DNA from: Pseudomonas tritici
GTDB lineage: Bacteria > Pseudomonadota > Gammaproteobacteria > Pseudomonadales > Pseudomonadaceae
Direction: 5' to 3'
Assembly: GCF_014268275.3 (NCBI RefSeq)
Contig: NZ_CP077084.1
Coordinates: 5,332,001-5,396,000 of the forward strand
DNA: 64,000 nucleotides
This document shows positions 51,851-62,099 of the stretch, one piece after another. A program made the position numbers and the translations under genes. Each line of letters begins with the position of its first letter. Position 1 is the stretch's first letter. The notes beneath the pieces were generated by a model that worked only from the letters and a program-made list of their open reading frames with translations, searched no databases and was not told the origin of the DNA.

Positions 51851-53029
51851 ATGACGACAGCCTCGCTTCACATCACCCTGATTACCGAAACCTTCCCGCC
51901 AGAGATCAACGGGGTGGCCAATACCCTTGGCCGCTTGTGCGAGGGTTTGCGCGCGCGCGGCCATCAAGTCGAGCTGGTGCGCCCACGCCAGGGCGTCGAC
52001 CAGAGCCGCCCCAGCGACGATGAGTTGCTGCTGTGCCGTGGCTGGCCGCTACCCGGGTACCCGGGCCTGCAATGGGGACAGTCGTCGATGCACAAATTGC
52101 TGCGACGCTGGACCCGTCAGCGTCCGGACGTGCTGTACATCGCCACCGAGGGGCCATTGGGTCTCTCTGCCCTGCGCGCTGCGCGGCGCCTGGGGATCAG
52201 CGTGGTCAGTGGCTTTCATACCAATTTCCAGCAGTACTCGAACCAATACGGCTTGAGCATGCTGAGCCGAATGGTCACTCACTACCTGCGCTGGTTTCAT
52301 AACCGTTCGACCTTGACCCTGGTGCCCAGCGCCAGCCAGCGCCTGGAGTTGGAGCGCAGGCATTTCGAGCGTCTGGGGATGTTGTCACGCGGGGTGGACA
52401 GCCAGTTGTTCCACCCAGCCAGACGCGACAACGCGCTGCGGGAAAGCTGGGCATTGAACAGTGAGCAAACTGCCGTGCTCTACGTAGGCAGACTTGCGCA
52501 GGAGAAGAACCTGGGAGTGCTCAAGCGTTGCTTTGAGACGTTGCAGGACACTTATCCACAGCGTCAGATGAGGCTGATCATCGTCGGCGATGGCCCACAA
52601 CGGGCGATGATGGAAAAGGAACTGCCGGAAGCGATCTTCTGCGGCACCTTGCGAGGCGAGGAACTGGCGCGGCATTACGCGTCAGGCGATGTGTTCCTGT
52701 TCCCCAGCCTGACCGAAACCTTTGGCAACGTGGTGTTGGAGGCGATGGCATCGGGCTTGGGTGTGGTGGCCTACGATCAGGCGGCTGCGACCCAGCATAT
52801 TCGCCATGGCTACAACGGTGTGCTGGCGATGCCGGGAGATGAGAATGCGTTTTGTGAGGCCGCGAACTGGTTGCTGGAGGACGCAGAAAGCTTGCGCCGC
52901 ATGCGCCTGAATGCCCGTCAGCATGCGAGCCGCCAGGGTTGGCCGGCGATTATCGAGCAGTTTGAGCATCAGCTACGGGGTGCATGCGATGAAAACCCTG
53001 CGCTTCCTACACAGCCTTACGTGCGATAA
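51851..53029 (+). CDS. Glycosyltransferase family 4
   Basis: 392 residues from ATG 51851. GT4/GT-B fold: TETFPPEINGVANTLGRLCEGL, a second-domain VGRLAQEKNLGVLKRCFET, the donor-binding EDxE-like ASGDVFLFPSLTETFGNVVLE and EAMASGLGVVAYDQ. Similar to mannosyltransferases of glycolipid synthesis (PimB/MgtA-like); acceptor unknown. Co-directional with cysZ, a common pairing in Pseudomonas. Confidence 0.9.
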   Translation: MTTASLHITLITETFPPEINGVANTLGRLCEGLRARGHQVELVRPRQGVDQSRPSDDELLLCRGWPLPGYPGLQWGQSSMHKLLRRWTRQRPDVLYIATEGPLGLSALRAARRLGISVVSGFHTNFQQYSNQYGLSMLSRMVTHYLRWFHNRSTLTLVPSASQRLELERRHFERLGMLSRGVDSQLFHPARRDNALRESWALNSEQTAVLYVGRLAQEKNLGVLKRCFETLQDTYPQRQMRLIIVGDGPQRAMMEKELPEAIFCGTLRGEELARHYASGDVFLFPSLTETFGNVVLEAMASGLGVVAYDQAAATQHIRHGYNGVLAMPGDENAFCEAANWLLEDAESLRRMRLNARQHASRQGWPAIIEQFEHQLRGACDENPALPTQPYVR

Positions 53030-53136
53030 ACCCTTAAGTCTTTCCTTATATTTAAGCTGGGAACTCCTTAATGCTGAACGCCAATTATTGATACCTGCTA
53101 TGCAAGCAGGGCTTTCAATTATTGGAGATACGAAAA

Positions 53137-53316
53137 ATGTCTGCTTACGGAATGGGTGCACGCAATGGCGTCAACATGCCAAACGCCGAATGGACGCGTC
53201 AGCAACAATGGCTGGATAAATCCCGGGCAGCCCCCCCTGTCTACGGTCAGACCGGGCATAAAGACCCAAACAAAACCGACCACAGTAAAGAGCTGTACAA
53301 GGGGCCGCAGTACTAG
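53137..53316 (+). CDS. Small hypothetical protein
   Basis: 59 residues from ATG 53137, MSAYGMGARNGVNMPNAEWT and a hydrophilic Lys/Pro-rich C-terminus (YGQTGHKDPNKTDHSKELY). The GGAG ribosome binding site in TTGGAGATACG supports the start. No family known; possibly a stress-induced small protein. Upstream sequence 53030-53136 is AT-rich, suggesting an own promoter. Confidence 0.65.
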   Translation: MSAYGMGARNGVNMPNAEWTRQQQWLDKSRAAPPVYGQTGHKDPNKTDHSKELYKGPQY

Positions 53317-53333
53317 TCACTAAAACCATAAAG

Positions 53334-53355
53334 CTCCCTGTGCGGCCACAGGGAG
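53334..53355. terminator. Hairpin between convergent genes, probable terminator
   Basis: CTCCCTGTG and CACAGGGAG form a 9-bp stem. A T-run (TTTATGG) follows only on the minus strand, so it mainly serves the OYE gene. It is 9 bases before the OYE stop codon. Confidence 0.55.
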
Positions 53356-53364
53356 TCCAACCAC

Positions 53365-54468
53365 TCAAACCAGGGTCGTCAACGCCTCACGACTGAATGG
53401 CAGGATGTCGCTCTCCCGGCCCTCGCGCACCTTCACGGCCCAATCCGGGTCCACCAGCAGGGCACGGCCCACGGCGACCAGGTCGAACTCATCGTTGTTC
53501 AAGCGTTCCAGCAGTTTCTCAAGGCTGGCCGGTTGCGCGACCTTGTCAGTGTTGACCATGAACTGCAGGAACTCGCCATCCAGGCCCACGCTGCCCACGG
53601 TAATGGTCGGCTTACCGGTGAGCTTGCGGGTCCAGCCGGCCAGGTTGAGGGTGGAGCCTTCGAATTCAGGCTCCCAGAAGCGACGGGTGGAGCAGTGGAA
53701 AATATCCACACCGGCGTCAGACAACGGCTTGAGGAACTCGCCCAACGCTTCCGGGGTTTGCACCAGGCGAGCGGTGTAGTCCTGCTGTTTCCACTGGGAG
53801 AAACGGAAGATGATCGGAAAGTCCGGGCCAACTACGGCGCGGGTGGCCTCGATCAGCTCGATCGCAAAGCGCGAACGGTTGGCCAGACTGCCGCCGTATT
53901 CGTCGGTGCGCTGGTTGCTGCCTTCCCAGAAGAACTGGTCCACCAGGTAGCCGTGGGCGCCGTGGATCTCTACACCGTCCATGCCGATGCTCTGGGCATC
54001 CCTGGCGGCCTGGGCGAAGGCGTTGATCACTTCTTTGATGTCCTGAGGGGTCATGCCGTGGACGACCACGTTGCCATCCTTGAGTTTTTCCATCGGGCCA
54101 TAGGCTGGCACGCTGGCATCTGGCTCGGTGCCAATACGACGCACGCTGCCTACGTGCCACAATTGCGGAACGATCTTGCCGCCTTCAGCGTGCACCGCGT
54201 CGACTACCTTCTTCCAGCCAGCCAGGGCGGCTTCACCGTAGAAATGCGGAACATTGGGGTAGCCGTTTGAGGCTTGATGGCCGACCACCGTACCTTCGGT
54301 GATGATCAGGCCCACGCCCGCGGCGGCGCGGCGACGGTAGTACTCGATGACGTTGGAATTGGGGACGCCACCCGGGGAGAACGAGCGGGTCATCGGCGCC
54401 ATGACCACGCGCGTCGACAGTTGCAATGCACCGAGCTGGAACGGTTTGAACAAGGCTTGGACAGGCAT
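53365..54468 (-). CDS. Old Yellow Enzyme-family NADH:flavin oxidoreductase (ene-reductase)
   Basis: 367 residues from ATG 54468. TIM-barrel OYE: STRVVMAPMTRSFSPGG (FMN contacts), QLWHVGSVRRIG, the substrate pair in GVEIHGAHGYLVDQFFW, and DEYGGSLANRSRFAIEL. Tyr replaced by CSTRRF near the C-terminus of the barrel. Reduces activated C=C bonds or nitro compounds (xenobiotic reductase-like); natural substrate unknown. Confidence 0.92.
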   Translation of the reverse strand: MPVQALFKPFQLGALQLSTRVVMAPMTRSFSPGGVPNSNVIEYYRRRAAAGVGLIITEGTVVGHQASNGYPNVPHFYGEAALAGWKKVVDAVHAEGGKIVPQLWHVGSVRRIGTEPDASVPAYGPMEKLKDGNVVVHGMTPQDIKEVINAFAQAARDAQSIGMDGVEIHGAHGYLVDQFFWEGSNQRTDEYGGSLANRSRFAIELIEATRAVVGPDFPIIFRFSQWKQQDYTARLVQTPEALGEFLKPLSDAGVDIFHCSTRRFWEPEFEGSTLNLAGWTRKLTGKPTITVGSVGLDGEFLQFMVNTDKVAQPASLEKLLERLNNDEFDLVAVGRALLVDPDWAVKVREGRESDILPFSREALTTLV

Positions 54469-54633
54469 GGGGGCACTCCACGGGAGACTGGATTTATGAT
54501 GTGGATAATATGGGGAGTGCGCAGCGCTGAGTAGCACTATTGATCTGAGTGATTAAGGGGTAAAAGTGGCAAGGCTTTCAGGGCTGCTGCGCAGCCCAAC
54601 GGGAGCAAGCTCACTCGCCACAGGGGGGGAAGT

Positions 54634-55116
54634 TTAGCTCAGGGCTTTTTCGATGGCCTGGACGATCGTCGGATCATCCGGCGCTGTACGTGGCGAAAAG
54701 CGCGCGAGCACCCGGCCGTCTTTACCCAACAGGAATTTTTCGAAATTCCAGGTGATATCCCCGGGGAACTCGGCGCCCTCGCCTGCCAGCAGGCGGTACA
54801 GTTGATGCCGATCAGGGCCGTTGACCTCGAGCTTGCTGCCCAGCGGGAACGTTACCCCGTAGTTGAGGCTGCAGAACGCCTGGATCTCTTCCTCAGTACC
54901 CGGCTCCTGGCCGGCAAACTGATTGCACGGCAAGCCAAGTACGGTAAAACCCTGGTCCTTGTACTGCTGGTAGAGTTTTTCCAACGCGGCGTATTGCGGG
55001 GTCAAACCACATTTGGAGGCTACGTTGACCACCAGCACCACTTGCCCCTTGAAGGGCGCCAGCGGCAGCTCTTGTCCGTCCAACGCTTTGAGTTTCAGGT
55101 CGTGGAAAGCACTCAT
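54634..55116 (-). CDS. Glutathione peroxidase
   Basis: 160 residues from ATG 55116. Catalytic tetrad elements: Cys in NVASKCGLTPQY, Gln in LPCNQFAGQEPG and Trp in ITWNFEKFLLG. A Cys (non-selenium) bacterial enzyme that removes organic peroxides, probably thioredoxin-dependent. The single upstream ATGs further 5' are not preceded by ribosome binding sites. Confidence 0.94.
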   Translation of the reverse strand: MSAFHDLKLKALDGQELPLAPFKGQVVLVVNVASKCGLTPQYAALEKLYQQYKDQGFTVLGLPCNQFAGQEPGTEEEIQAFCSLNYGVTFPLGSKLEVNGPDRHQLYRLLAGEGAEFPGDITWNFEKFLLGKDGRVLARFSPRTAPDDPTIVQAIEKALS

Positions 55117-55217
55117 GACGAACTCCAGATATCCCATATTCTTCGCATTGCAGCGCTTCGAGATTACAGCTCGCAAGCCTGCAATCATAGACGCCGATTG
55201 CAAAACTCGCCTGCGGG

Positions 55218-55682
55218 TTACTGAGCGGTCGGCCAGGGCAAAATCGGAATCGCCGTCACGGCGTTCTGCGGGCTGCCTTCGATCAGTCGGTCGCTGTACA
55301 CCAGATACACCAGGGTGTTGCGCTTCTTGTCGAGGAAACGCACCACCTGCATGGTCTTGAACACCAGTGAGGTGCGCTCCTTGAACACTTCGTCGCCATC
55401 CTTGAGCTCGCCCTTGAAGCGGATCGGCCCCACCTGACGGCAGGCGATCGAGGCTTCGGCGCGGTCTTCAGCCAGGCCCAGGCCGCCTTTGACGCCGCCG
55501 GTCTTGGCGCGCGACAGGTAGCACGTCACGCCGTCGACCTTGGGGTCATCAAACGCTTCGACCACGATCCGGTCGTTGGGGCCGACAAACTTGAACACCG
55601 TCGACACCTGGCCGACTTCCTCGGCGGACGCCAGCAGCGGCATGGCCAACAGCAGGCCGAGCATTCCCTTCATTAAACGCAT
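55218..55682 (-). CDS. creA: CreA family protein
   Basis: 154 residues. Signal peptide [20 protein letters not shown], then [43 protein letters not shown] and [13 protein letters not shown], the CreA core with two conserved cysteines. Periplasmic; biochemical role unknown. Its place next to proB-obg is conserved in Pseudomonas. Confidence 0.93.
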   Translation of the reverse strand: MRLMKGMLGLLLAMPLLASAEEVGQVSTVFKFVGPNDRIVVEAFDDPKVDGVTCYLSRAKTGGVKGGLGLAEDRAEASIACRQVGPIRFKGELKDGDEVFKERTSLVFKTMQVVRFLDKKRNTLVYLVYSDRLIEGSPQNAVTAIPILPWPTAQ

Positions 55683-55697
55683 CGTGTATTCCTTTGG

Positions 55698-56816
55698 TTA
55701 GACCAGGATCAGGTTGTCGCGGTGCACCAGTTCAGGTTCCGCCATGTAACCCAATAGTCCGACAATCGCATCAGACGATTGTCCAATGATTTTCTGCGCT
55801 TCAAGGGCGCTGTAGTTGGCTAGGCCACGAGCAATTTCACGACCGTCCGGCGCAACGCAGACCACCATCTCGCCACGGCGGAAGCTGCCCTGCACCAATT
55901 TGACGCCCACCGGCAGCAGGCTCTTGTTGCCCTGGGACAACGCTGACACGGCACCCTCGTCCAGCACCAGTGTGCCTCGGGTTTGCAGATGACCGGCCAG
56001 CCACTGTTTGCGCGCCGCCAGCATGCCGCGTTCCGGCGACAACAGGGTGCCGATGCGCTCACCGGCCTTGAGGCGGTCCAGCACGCGCTCCAGGCGCCCG
56101 CCGACGATGATGGTGTGCGCGCCGGAACGTGCGGCCAGGCGTGCGGCACGCAGTTTGGTCTGCATGCCGCCACGGCCCAGGGCGCCGCCGACACTGCCGG
56201 CCACGGCGTCCAGCGCCGGGTCATCGGCGCGCGCTTCGTAGATGAGCTGGGCATCAGGGTTGTTGCGCGGGTCGGCGTCGAACATGCCGTCGCGGTCGGT
56301 AAGAATCACCAGCAGGTCGGCTTCCACCAGGTTGGCCACCAGGGCGGCCAGGGTGTCGTTGTCGCCGAAGCGGATTTCGTCGGTGACCACCGTGTCGTTT
56401 TCGTTGATGACCGGGATGACCTTGAGCTCCACCAGCGCACGCAGGGTGCTGCGGGCGTTGAGGTAGCGCTTGCGGTCGGACAGGTCGTCGTGGGTCAGCA
56501 GGATCTGCGCCGTGTGGCGACCGTGCTCGGCAAAGCTGGATTCCCAGGCTTGCACCAGGCCCATCTGGCCGATGGCGGCGGCGGCTTGCAGCTCGTGCAT
56601 CGCGCTGGGTCGCGCGGTCCAGCCGAGGCGGCTCATCCCGGCAGCAACTGCCCCGGACGACACCAGCACCAACTCGACGCCTGCTTCATGCAAGGCCACC
56701 ATCTGCTCGACCCAGACGCTCATGGCTGCGCGATCCAGACCTTTGCCATCCGCCGTCAGCAGCGCACTTCCGATCTTTACGACCCAGCGCTGCGCACCTG
56801 TCACTTTGCTCCGCAT
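55698..56816 (-). CDS. proB: Glutamate 5-kinase
   Basis: 372 residues from ATG 56816 (an ATG directly before it is equally possible). Kinase domain [64 protein letters not shown] and [14 protein letters not shown]-terminal PUA domain from about residue 280 ([21 protein letters not shown]). First step of proline synthesis. Between obg and creA. Confidence 0.96.
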   Translation of the reverse strand: MRSKVTGAQRWVVKIGSALLTADGKGLDRAAMSVWVEQMVALHEAGVELVLVSSGAVAAGMSRLGWTARPSAMHELQAAAAIGQMGLVQAWESSFAEHGRHTAQILLTHDDLSDRKRYLNARSTLRALVELKVIPVINENDTVVTDEIRFGDNDTLAALVANLVEADLLVILTDRDGMFDADPRNNPDAQLIYEARADDPALDAVAGSVGGALGRGGMQTKLRAARLAARSGAHTIIVGGRLERVLDRLKAGERIGTLLSPERGMLAARKQWLAGHLQTRGTLVLDEGAVSALSQGNKSLLPVGVKLVQGSFRRGEMVVCVAPDGREIARGLANYSALEAQKIIGQSSDAIVGLLGYMAEPELVHRDNLILV

Positions 56817-56882
56817 CATCTTCAACCTTAAAGTGATGGCTGCGCGACCCAGCGCCGCCCATAACGTTATACCCAGATACCA

Positions 56883-56909
56883 AAACGCCGCTCTAAAAGG
56901 AGCGGCGTT
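56883..56909 (-). terminator. Rho-independent terminator of obg
   Basis: AACGCCGCTC and GAGCGGCGTT form a 10-bp stem with a seven-base loop, 19 bases past the obg stop, followed on the minus strand by TTTTGG. Confidence 0.85.
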
Positions 56910-56927
56910 CAAGTTTATCGCAACAGA

Positions 56928-58181
<1,254 letters not shown>

Positions 58182-58300
58182 TTAAGAAACCAAGACATAA
58201 GACTCTTGCAAAAATGAGCGCAGCGACCTCAATCAACGACCGCACATCCCGCGCTTGAGCCCATTACAAACAGCTTTGCAAGAGACTCACCCCACAAACG

Positions 58301-58329
58301 AAAAAGCCCCGTCGCGAGACAGGGCTTTT
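58301..58329 (-). terminator. Rho-independent terminator of rplU-rpmA
   Basis: AAAAAGCCCC..GGGCTTTT stem past the rpmA stop, with a T-run on the minus strand. It separates the ribosomal genes from obg. Confidence 0.82.
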
Positions 58330-58344
58330 CCAGCGATCTCGCAG

Positions 58345-58602
58345 TTAAGCTGCGACAACGCTCACGTAACGGCGGTTGAACGCGCCTTTTACTTCAAACT
58401 TGATCACGCCTTCGATTTTAGCGAAGAGGGTGTGATCTTTACCCATGCCAACACCGTAACCGGCGTGGAATTGGGTGCCGCGCTGACGCACGATGATGTT
58501 GCCCGGAATGATTTTCTGGCCGCCATACATCTTAACGCCAAGGCGTTTGGCTTCTGAGTCGCGACCGTTACGGGTACTACCACCAGCTTTTTTGTGTGCC
58601 AT
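58345..58602 (-). CDS. rpmA: 50S ribosomal protein L27
   Basis: 85 residues: [20 protein letters not shown] start and [28 protein letters not shown] core. The N-terminus reaches the peptidyl-transferase centre; there is no Firmicute-type cleavage extension. 34 bases after rplU. Confidence 0.98.
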   Translation of the reverse strand: MAHKKAGGSTRNGRDSEAKRLGVKMYGGQKIIPGNIIVRQRGTQFHAGYGVGMGKDHTLFAKIEGVIKFEVKGAFNRRYVSVVAA

Positions 58603-58636
58603 GAGTCAATTCTCCTAGTGAGGAATTAGGCTGAAA

Positions 58637-58951
58637 TTAAGCCTGAATACCGGTGATTTTGATCTCGGTGTACCACTGGCGGTGGCCCATACGCTTCATG
58701 TGGTGCTTACGACGACGGAACTTGATGATGCGGACTTTATCGTGACGACCTTGGGAGATCACTTCAGCCACAACGGTAGCGCCAGCAACAACTGGAGCGC
58801 CGATGTTCACGTCATCGCCATTGGCGACCAACAGAACGCGATCAAAAGTAACGGATTCGCCGGTAGCGATTTCCAGTTTTTCGATCTTCAGGTATTCACC
58901 TGGGGCGACCTTGTATTGCTTGCCACCAGTAACAATTACTGCGTACGACAT
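58637..58951 (-). CDS. rplU: 50S ribosomal protein L21
   Basis: 104 residues from ATG 58951: [20 protein letters not shown] and [22 protein letters not shown]. First gene of the rplU-rpmA operon, divergent from ispB. The 239-base gap upstream must carry both promoters and the L21 leader. Confidence 0.97.
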   Translation of the reverse strand: MSYAVIVTGGKQYKVAPGEYLKIEKLEIATGESVTFDRVLLVANGDDVNIGAPVVAGATVVAEVISQGRHDKVRIIKFRRRKHHMKRMGHRQWYTEIKITGIQA

Positions 58952-59190
58952 GGTATTTCTCCGATAATCCTGCTCACCCAGCGCTTTATAAGAAGAGGTA
59001 TTGGCTGGCATGGCTGCATGGGATGGACGTCCCGAATGCAATTGCGTAAGGCAGGTGCTGCCCAGGAAGTTCAGGGTGCGCGATTGTACGCAAGGCTTTG
59101 ACGCGTTGCAAGTGGCCGTCTATCGCGCCTTGACACCCGGGGGCCTGGGTCCTAGCATGCCGCGCAACCCTTCTGGAGCGACTGTCGCTG

Positions 59191-60159
59191 ATGCAACCCC
59201 AAGCTTTCTACCGCGCGGTCGCGGACGATTTTAGCGCCGTCGACGGCATCATCAAGAAGCAGCTGACTTCTAAAGTGCCGCTGGTCTCCAAAATTGGCGA
59301 CTATATTACGTCGGCGGGCGGTAAACGCCTGCGTCCTTTATTAGTGTTGCTGTGCGGCAAGGCCCTGGGTCGCGAAGGCGATGACCTGCGCCTGCTGGCG
59401 GCCACTATCGAGTTCCTGCACACCGCCACCCTGCTGCATGACGACGTGGTCGACATGTCCGGCATGCGCCGTGGCCGCGAAACCGCCAATGCCATGTGGG
59501 GCAATGCCCCTAGCGTACTGGTGGGCGACTTCCTGTACTCGCGATCGTTCGAAATGATGGTTGAACTTGGCTCGATGCCGGTGATGAAGATTCTTTCACA
59601 GGCCACACGCATCATCGCCGAAGGCGAAGTGCTGCAACTGTCGAAGGTCCGCGACGCCAGCACCACCGAAGAAACCTACATGGAAGTGATTCGCGGCAAA
59701 ACCGCGATGCTCTTCGAAGCCTCCACCCATAGCGCGGCTGCACTGTGTGGCGCGACGGCCGAACAGTCCGAAGCCCTGCGCACCTTTGGCGACCACCTGG
59801 GCGTAGCCTTCCAATTGGTAGATGACTTGCTCGACTACCGTGGCGACGCAGAGACCCTGGGCAAGAACGTCGGCGACGACCTGGCCGAAGGCAAGCCGAC
59901 CTTGCCGCTGATCTACACCATGCGCGAAGGCACGCCGGAACAAGCCGCCCTGGTGCGCAAGGCGATCCAGAAAGGCGGGATCGAAGACCTGAAGGCCATC
60001 CGTGCCGCCGTCGAGGCGTCAGGCTCGCTGGAGTACACCGCACAGTTGGCGCGTGATTATGTCGCCCGTGCGATCAAATGCCTGGACGCCCTGCCGGCCA
60101 GTGAATACCGGGACGCCCTGGTTGAGCTGAGTGAGTTTGCGGTCGCGCGTACGCACTAA
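59191..60159 (+). CDS. ispB: Octaprenyl/polyprenyl diphosphate synthase
   Basis: 322 residues. First Asp-rich motif LLHDDVVDMSGMRRGR, second motif FQLVDDLLDYRGD, with GGKRLRPLLVLL at the N-terminus. Builds the side chain of ubiquinone (C45 in Pseudomonas), so it supplies the quinone used by the cyo and dsbB products. Divergent from rplU. Confidence 0.95.
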   Translation: MQPQAFYRAVADDFSAVDGIIKKQLTSKVPLVSKIGDYITSAGGKRLRPLLVLLCGKALGREGDDLRLLAATIEFLHTATLLHDDVVDMSGMRRGRETANAMWGNAPSVLVGDFLYSRSFEMMVELGSMPVMKILSQATRIIAEGEVLQLSKVRDASTTEETYMEVIRGKTAMLFEASTHSAAALCGATAEQSEALRTFGDHLGVAFQLVDDLLDYRGDAETLGKNVGDDLAEGKPTLPLIYTMREGTPEQAALVRKAIQKGGIEDLKAIRAAVEASGSLEYTAQLARDYVARAIKCLDALPASEYRDALVELSEFAVARTH

Positions 60160-60182
60160 AGACTATTGGCGGAATGGGCTTG

Positions 60183-60272
60183 TGTGGGAGCGGGCTTGCT
60201 CGCGAAGGCGGTATATCAGTGAGAAGCTTCTAGCTGACCCACCGCCTTCGCGAGCAAGCCCGCTCCCACATT
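60183..60272. repeat. REP palindrome pair
   Basis: TGTGGGAGCGGGCTTGCTCGCGAAGGCGG and CCGCCTTCGCGAGCAAGCCCGCTCCCACA around a 32-base centre, after the ispB stop. The intact IS110 target GCCCGCTCCCACA is present in both arms. Confidence 0.9.
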
Positions 60273-60318
60273 TGGACCTCATTACCACCCACTGCCCCGC
60301 TCTCGCTGCAAATCCCTA

Positions 60319-60324
60319 TATAAT
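60319..60324 (+). promoter_or_regulatory. -10 box of the yjdM gene
   Basis: TATAAT preceded by CCC, 39 bases before the GTG start. The region 17 bases upstream (CCGCTC) is not a good -35 box, so the promoter may rely on another factor. Confidence 0.5.
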
Positions 60325-60362
60325 GTGCGACTTTTAGCCATCCTGACTTTTAAGGAGCTTTA

Positions 60363-60704
60363 GTGAGCACGTTGCCACCCTGCCCGAAATGCAACTCCGA
60401 ATACACCTACGAAGACGGCGCCCAGCTGATCTGCCCGGAATGCGCCCATGAGTGGTCCGCCAATGGCGAAGTCGAAGCGGCCAGCGACGACGCCGTGAAG
60501 AAAGACTCTGTAGGCAACGTCCTGCAGGACGGCGACACCATCACCGTGATCAAGGACCTCAAGGTCAAGGGTACCTCCCTGGTGGTCAAGGTCGGCACCA
60601 AGGTCAAGAACATCCGCCTGTGCGACGGCGACCACGATATCGATTGCAAGATCGACGGTATCGGCCCAATGAAGCTCAAGTCCGAGTTCGTGCGCAAAGT
60701 CTGA
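60363..60704 (+). CDS. yjdM: YjdM/PhnA family zinc-ribbon protein
   Basis: 113 residues from GTG 60363 (TTAAGGAGC upstream). N-terminal zinc ribbon with [21 protein letters not shown], then the SH3-like barrel [24 protein letters not shown]. Often called PhnA but not part of the phosphonate lyase; role uncertain. Confidence 0.92.
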   Translation: MSTLPPCPKCNSEYTYEDGAQLICPECAHEWSANGEVEAASDDAVKKDSVGNVLQDGDTITVIKDLKVKGTSLVVKVGTKVKNIRLCDGDHDIDCKIDGIGPMKLKSEFVRKV

Positions 60705-60821
60705 ATGTGCTACCTCCATCCCGCGCCCGCCGCGGGATGGCGTTTCGCCCTCTGCGTTGACCCCACGCAATATCCACACAGAAAAAACCAGAAACCGCCA
60801 ATAGACACTTGCTATTCTACG

Positions 60822-60840
60822 AATAAGAATTATTCTCATT
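60822..60840 (+). promoter_or_regulatory. Fur box upstream of the small gene at 60866
   Basis: AATAAGAATTATTCTCATT is nearly the full 19-bp Fur consensus. It overlaps the likely -10 (TATTCT, 60831-60836), with TTGCTA (60809-60814) as -35 at 16-base spacing. It should repress the downstream gene when iron is plentiful. Confidence 0.8.
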
Positions 60841-60865
60841 GAAACCCATCAAGGAGATGCAACCC

Positions 60866-61123
60866 ATGACTTATTTGATAGATGCCTGGCTGGACCGCCC
60901 ACACCCTTACCTGCGGATCCTGCATCGGGAAACCGGCGAAGTCTGTGCGGTACTGGAAGAAGAAGCCCTGAATGAACTGCAGGATCAGGGTGATCTGGAC
61001 GTCAACGGGCTGAGTTCAAGTGAACCTGGCGTGTTGAAGGAAGTGGTGCGCAATCTGTTTCTGTTCTGCTATGCCCGAGCGTTGCGCCCGGCCACGGAGC
61101 TCAATGGCAAGTTTCATCCATGA
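60866..61123 (+). CDS. Iron-regulated small protein (PA4570-like)
   Basis: 85 residues from ATG 60866, with AAGGAG at 60851-60856. Acidic and compact: MTYLIDAWLDRPHPYLRILH, EEALNELQDQGDLDVNGLSS and LRNLFLFCYARALRPATEL-like C-terminus. It sits in the conserved ispB/fklB interval, where P. aeruginosa has PA4570, a gene known for strong iron-starvation induction. The upstream Fur box agrees. Function unknown. Confidence 0.87.
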   Translation: MTYLIDAWLDRPHPYLRILHRETGEVCAVLEEEALNELQDQGDLDVNGLSSSEPGVLKEVVRNLFLFCYARALRPATELNGKFHP

Positions 61124-61155
61124 GCGACACTACAAGCCATGAATGCACCGGCCTG

Positions 61156-61250
61156 GTGTGGGAGTCGACGCTTCGACTTGCCCGCGATGCAGACGACTCG
61201 GTCAACCTTGCTACCGAGGTGATGCTATCGCAGGCAAGCCAGCTCCCATA
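61156..61250. repeat. REP-type palindrome between convergent genes
   Basis: GTGTGGGAG...CGATGCAGACGACTCGG and CCGAGGTGATGCTATCGCAGGCAAGCCAGCTCCCATAT form an imperfect palindrome of the CTTGCCTGCGAT type; the left arm carries a 4-6 base change (TCGACGCTTCGAC). Confidence 0.7.
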
Positions 61251-61277
61251 TCAAGCTGGCGTCAATGCTGCCCAGTC

Positions 61278-61895
61278 TTACAGAACGTCGAGCAGTTCGA
61301 CGTCGAACACCAGAACGCTGTGCGGCGGGATGCTGCCAACGCCTTGAGCGCCGTAAGCCAGTTCGCTTGGCACGTACAGGCGCCATTTGCTGCCGGCATT
61401 CATCAGTTGCAGGGCTTCAGTCCAGCCAGCGATCACGCCGCCAACCGGGAATTCTGCAGGCTGGCCGCGCTCGTAGGAGCTGTCGAACACAGTGCCGTCG
61501 ATCAGGGTGCCGTGGTAGTGAGTACGCACTTGGTCTTCACGGGTTGGCTTGGCGCCATCACCTGCGGTCAGCACTTCGAATTGCAGGCCGGAAGCCAGGG
61601 TGGTGATGCCATCACGCTTGGCGTTTTCAGCCAGGAACGCCAGGCCGGCGCCCGCTGCAGCTTCAGCCTTGGCAGCCGCTTCGGCTTGCATGATTTCGCG
61701 GATCACTTTGAAGCTGGCGGCCATCTGCTCTTGGTCCACACGGCTTGGCTTGCCGGCGAAGGCGTCGGTCAGGCCGGCCAGGATCGCGTCCAGGCTCACG
61801 CCCGGCGGCGGGTTGTCGCGCAGTTGGTCACCCAACTGACGGCCAATACCGTAGCTGACGCGGGTTTCGTCGGTGGACAGATTAACTTCGGACAT
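61278..61895 (-). CDS. fklB: FKBP-type peptidyl-prolyl isomerase
   Basis: 205 residues. N-terminal helical dimerisation part (RVSYGIGRQLGDQLRDN, VIREIMQAEAAAKAEAAAGA), then the FKBP domain with VRTHYHGTLIDGTVFDSSYERGQPAEF, VIAGWTEALQLMNAGSKWRLYVP and FDVELLDV. No signal peptide, so cytoplasmic like E. coli FklB. Confidence 0.93.
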   Translation of the reverse strand: MSEVNLSTDETRVSYGIGRQLGDQLRDNPPPGVSLDAILAGLTDAFAGKPSRVDQEQMAASFKVIREIMQAEAAAKAEAAAGAGLAFLAENAKRDGITTLASGLQFEVLTAGDGAKPTREDQVRTHYHGTLIDGTVFDSSYERGQPAEFPVGGVIAGWTEALQLMNAGSKWRLYVPSELAYGAQGVGSIPPHSVLVFDVELLDVL

Positions 61896-62099
61896 GAAGA
61901 GGCTCCGCTGTAGGAAGACACCGAAAAAGCTGCATGAGCGCTGCGCTTCCCGTGTCCTCCAGAACTAAAAGGGCCAGCAGACTAGCACAGAAAACCTGCC
62001 CCTGATGAGCCCACCCCTGCCCCCTAGCTATCTACCGCTGCGCCGCCCGGGCGTCACCTCATGCTGAGGATTCACTTCATCATCATGAGGACTGTGCCG

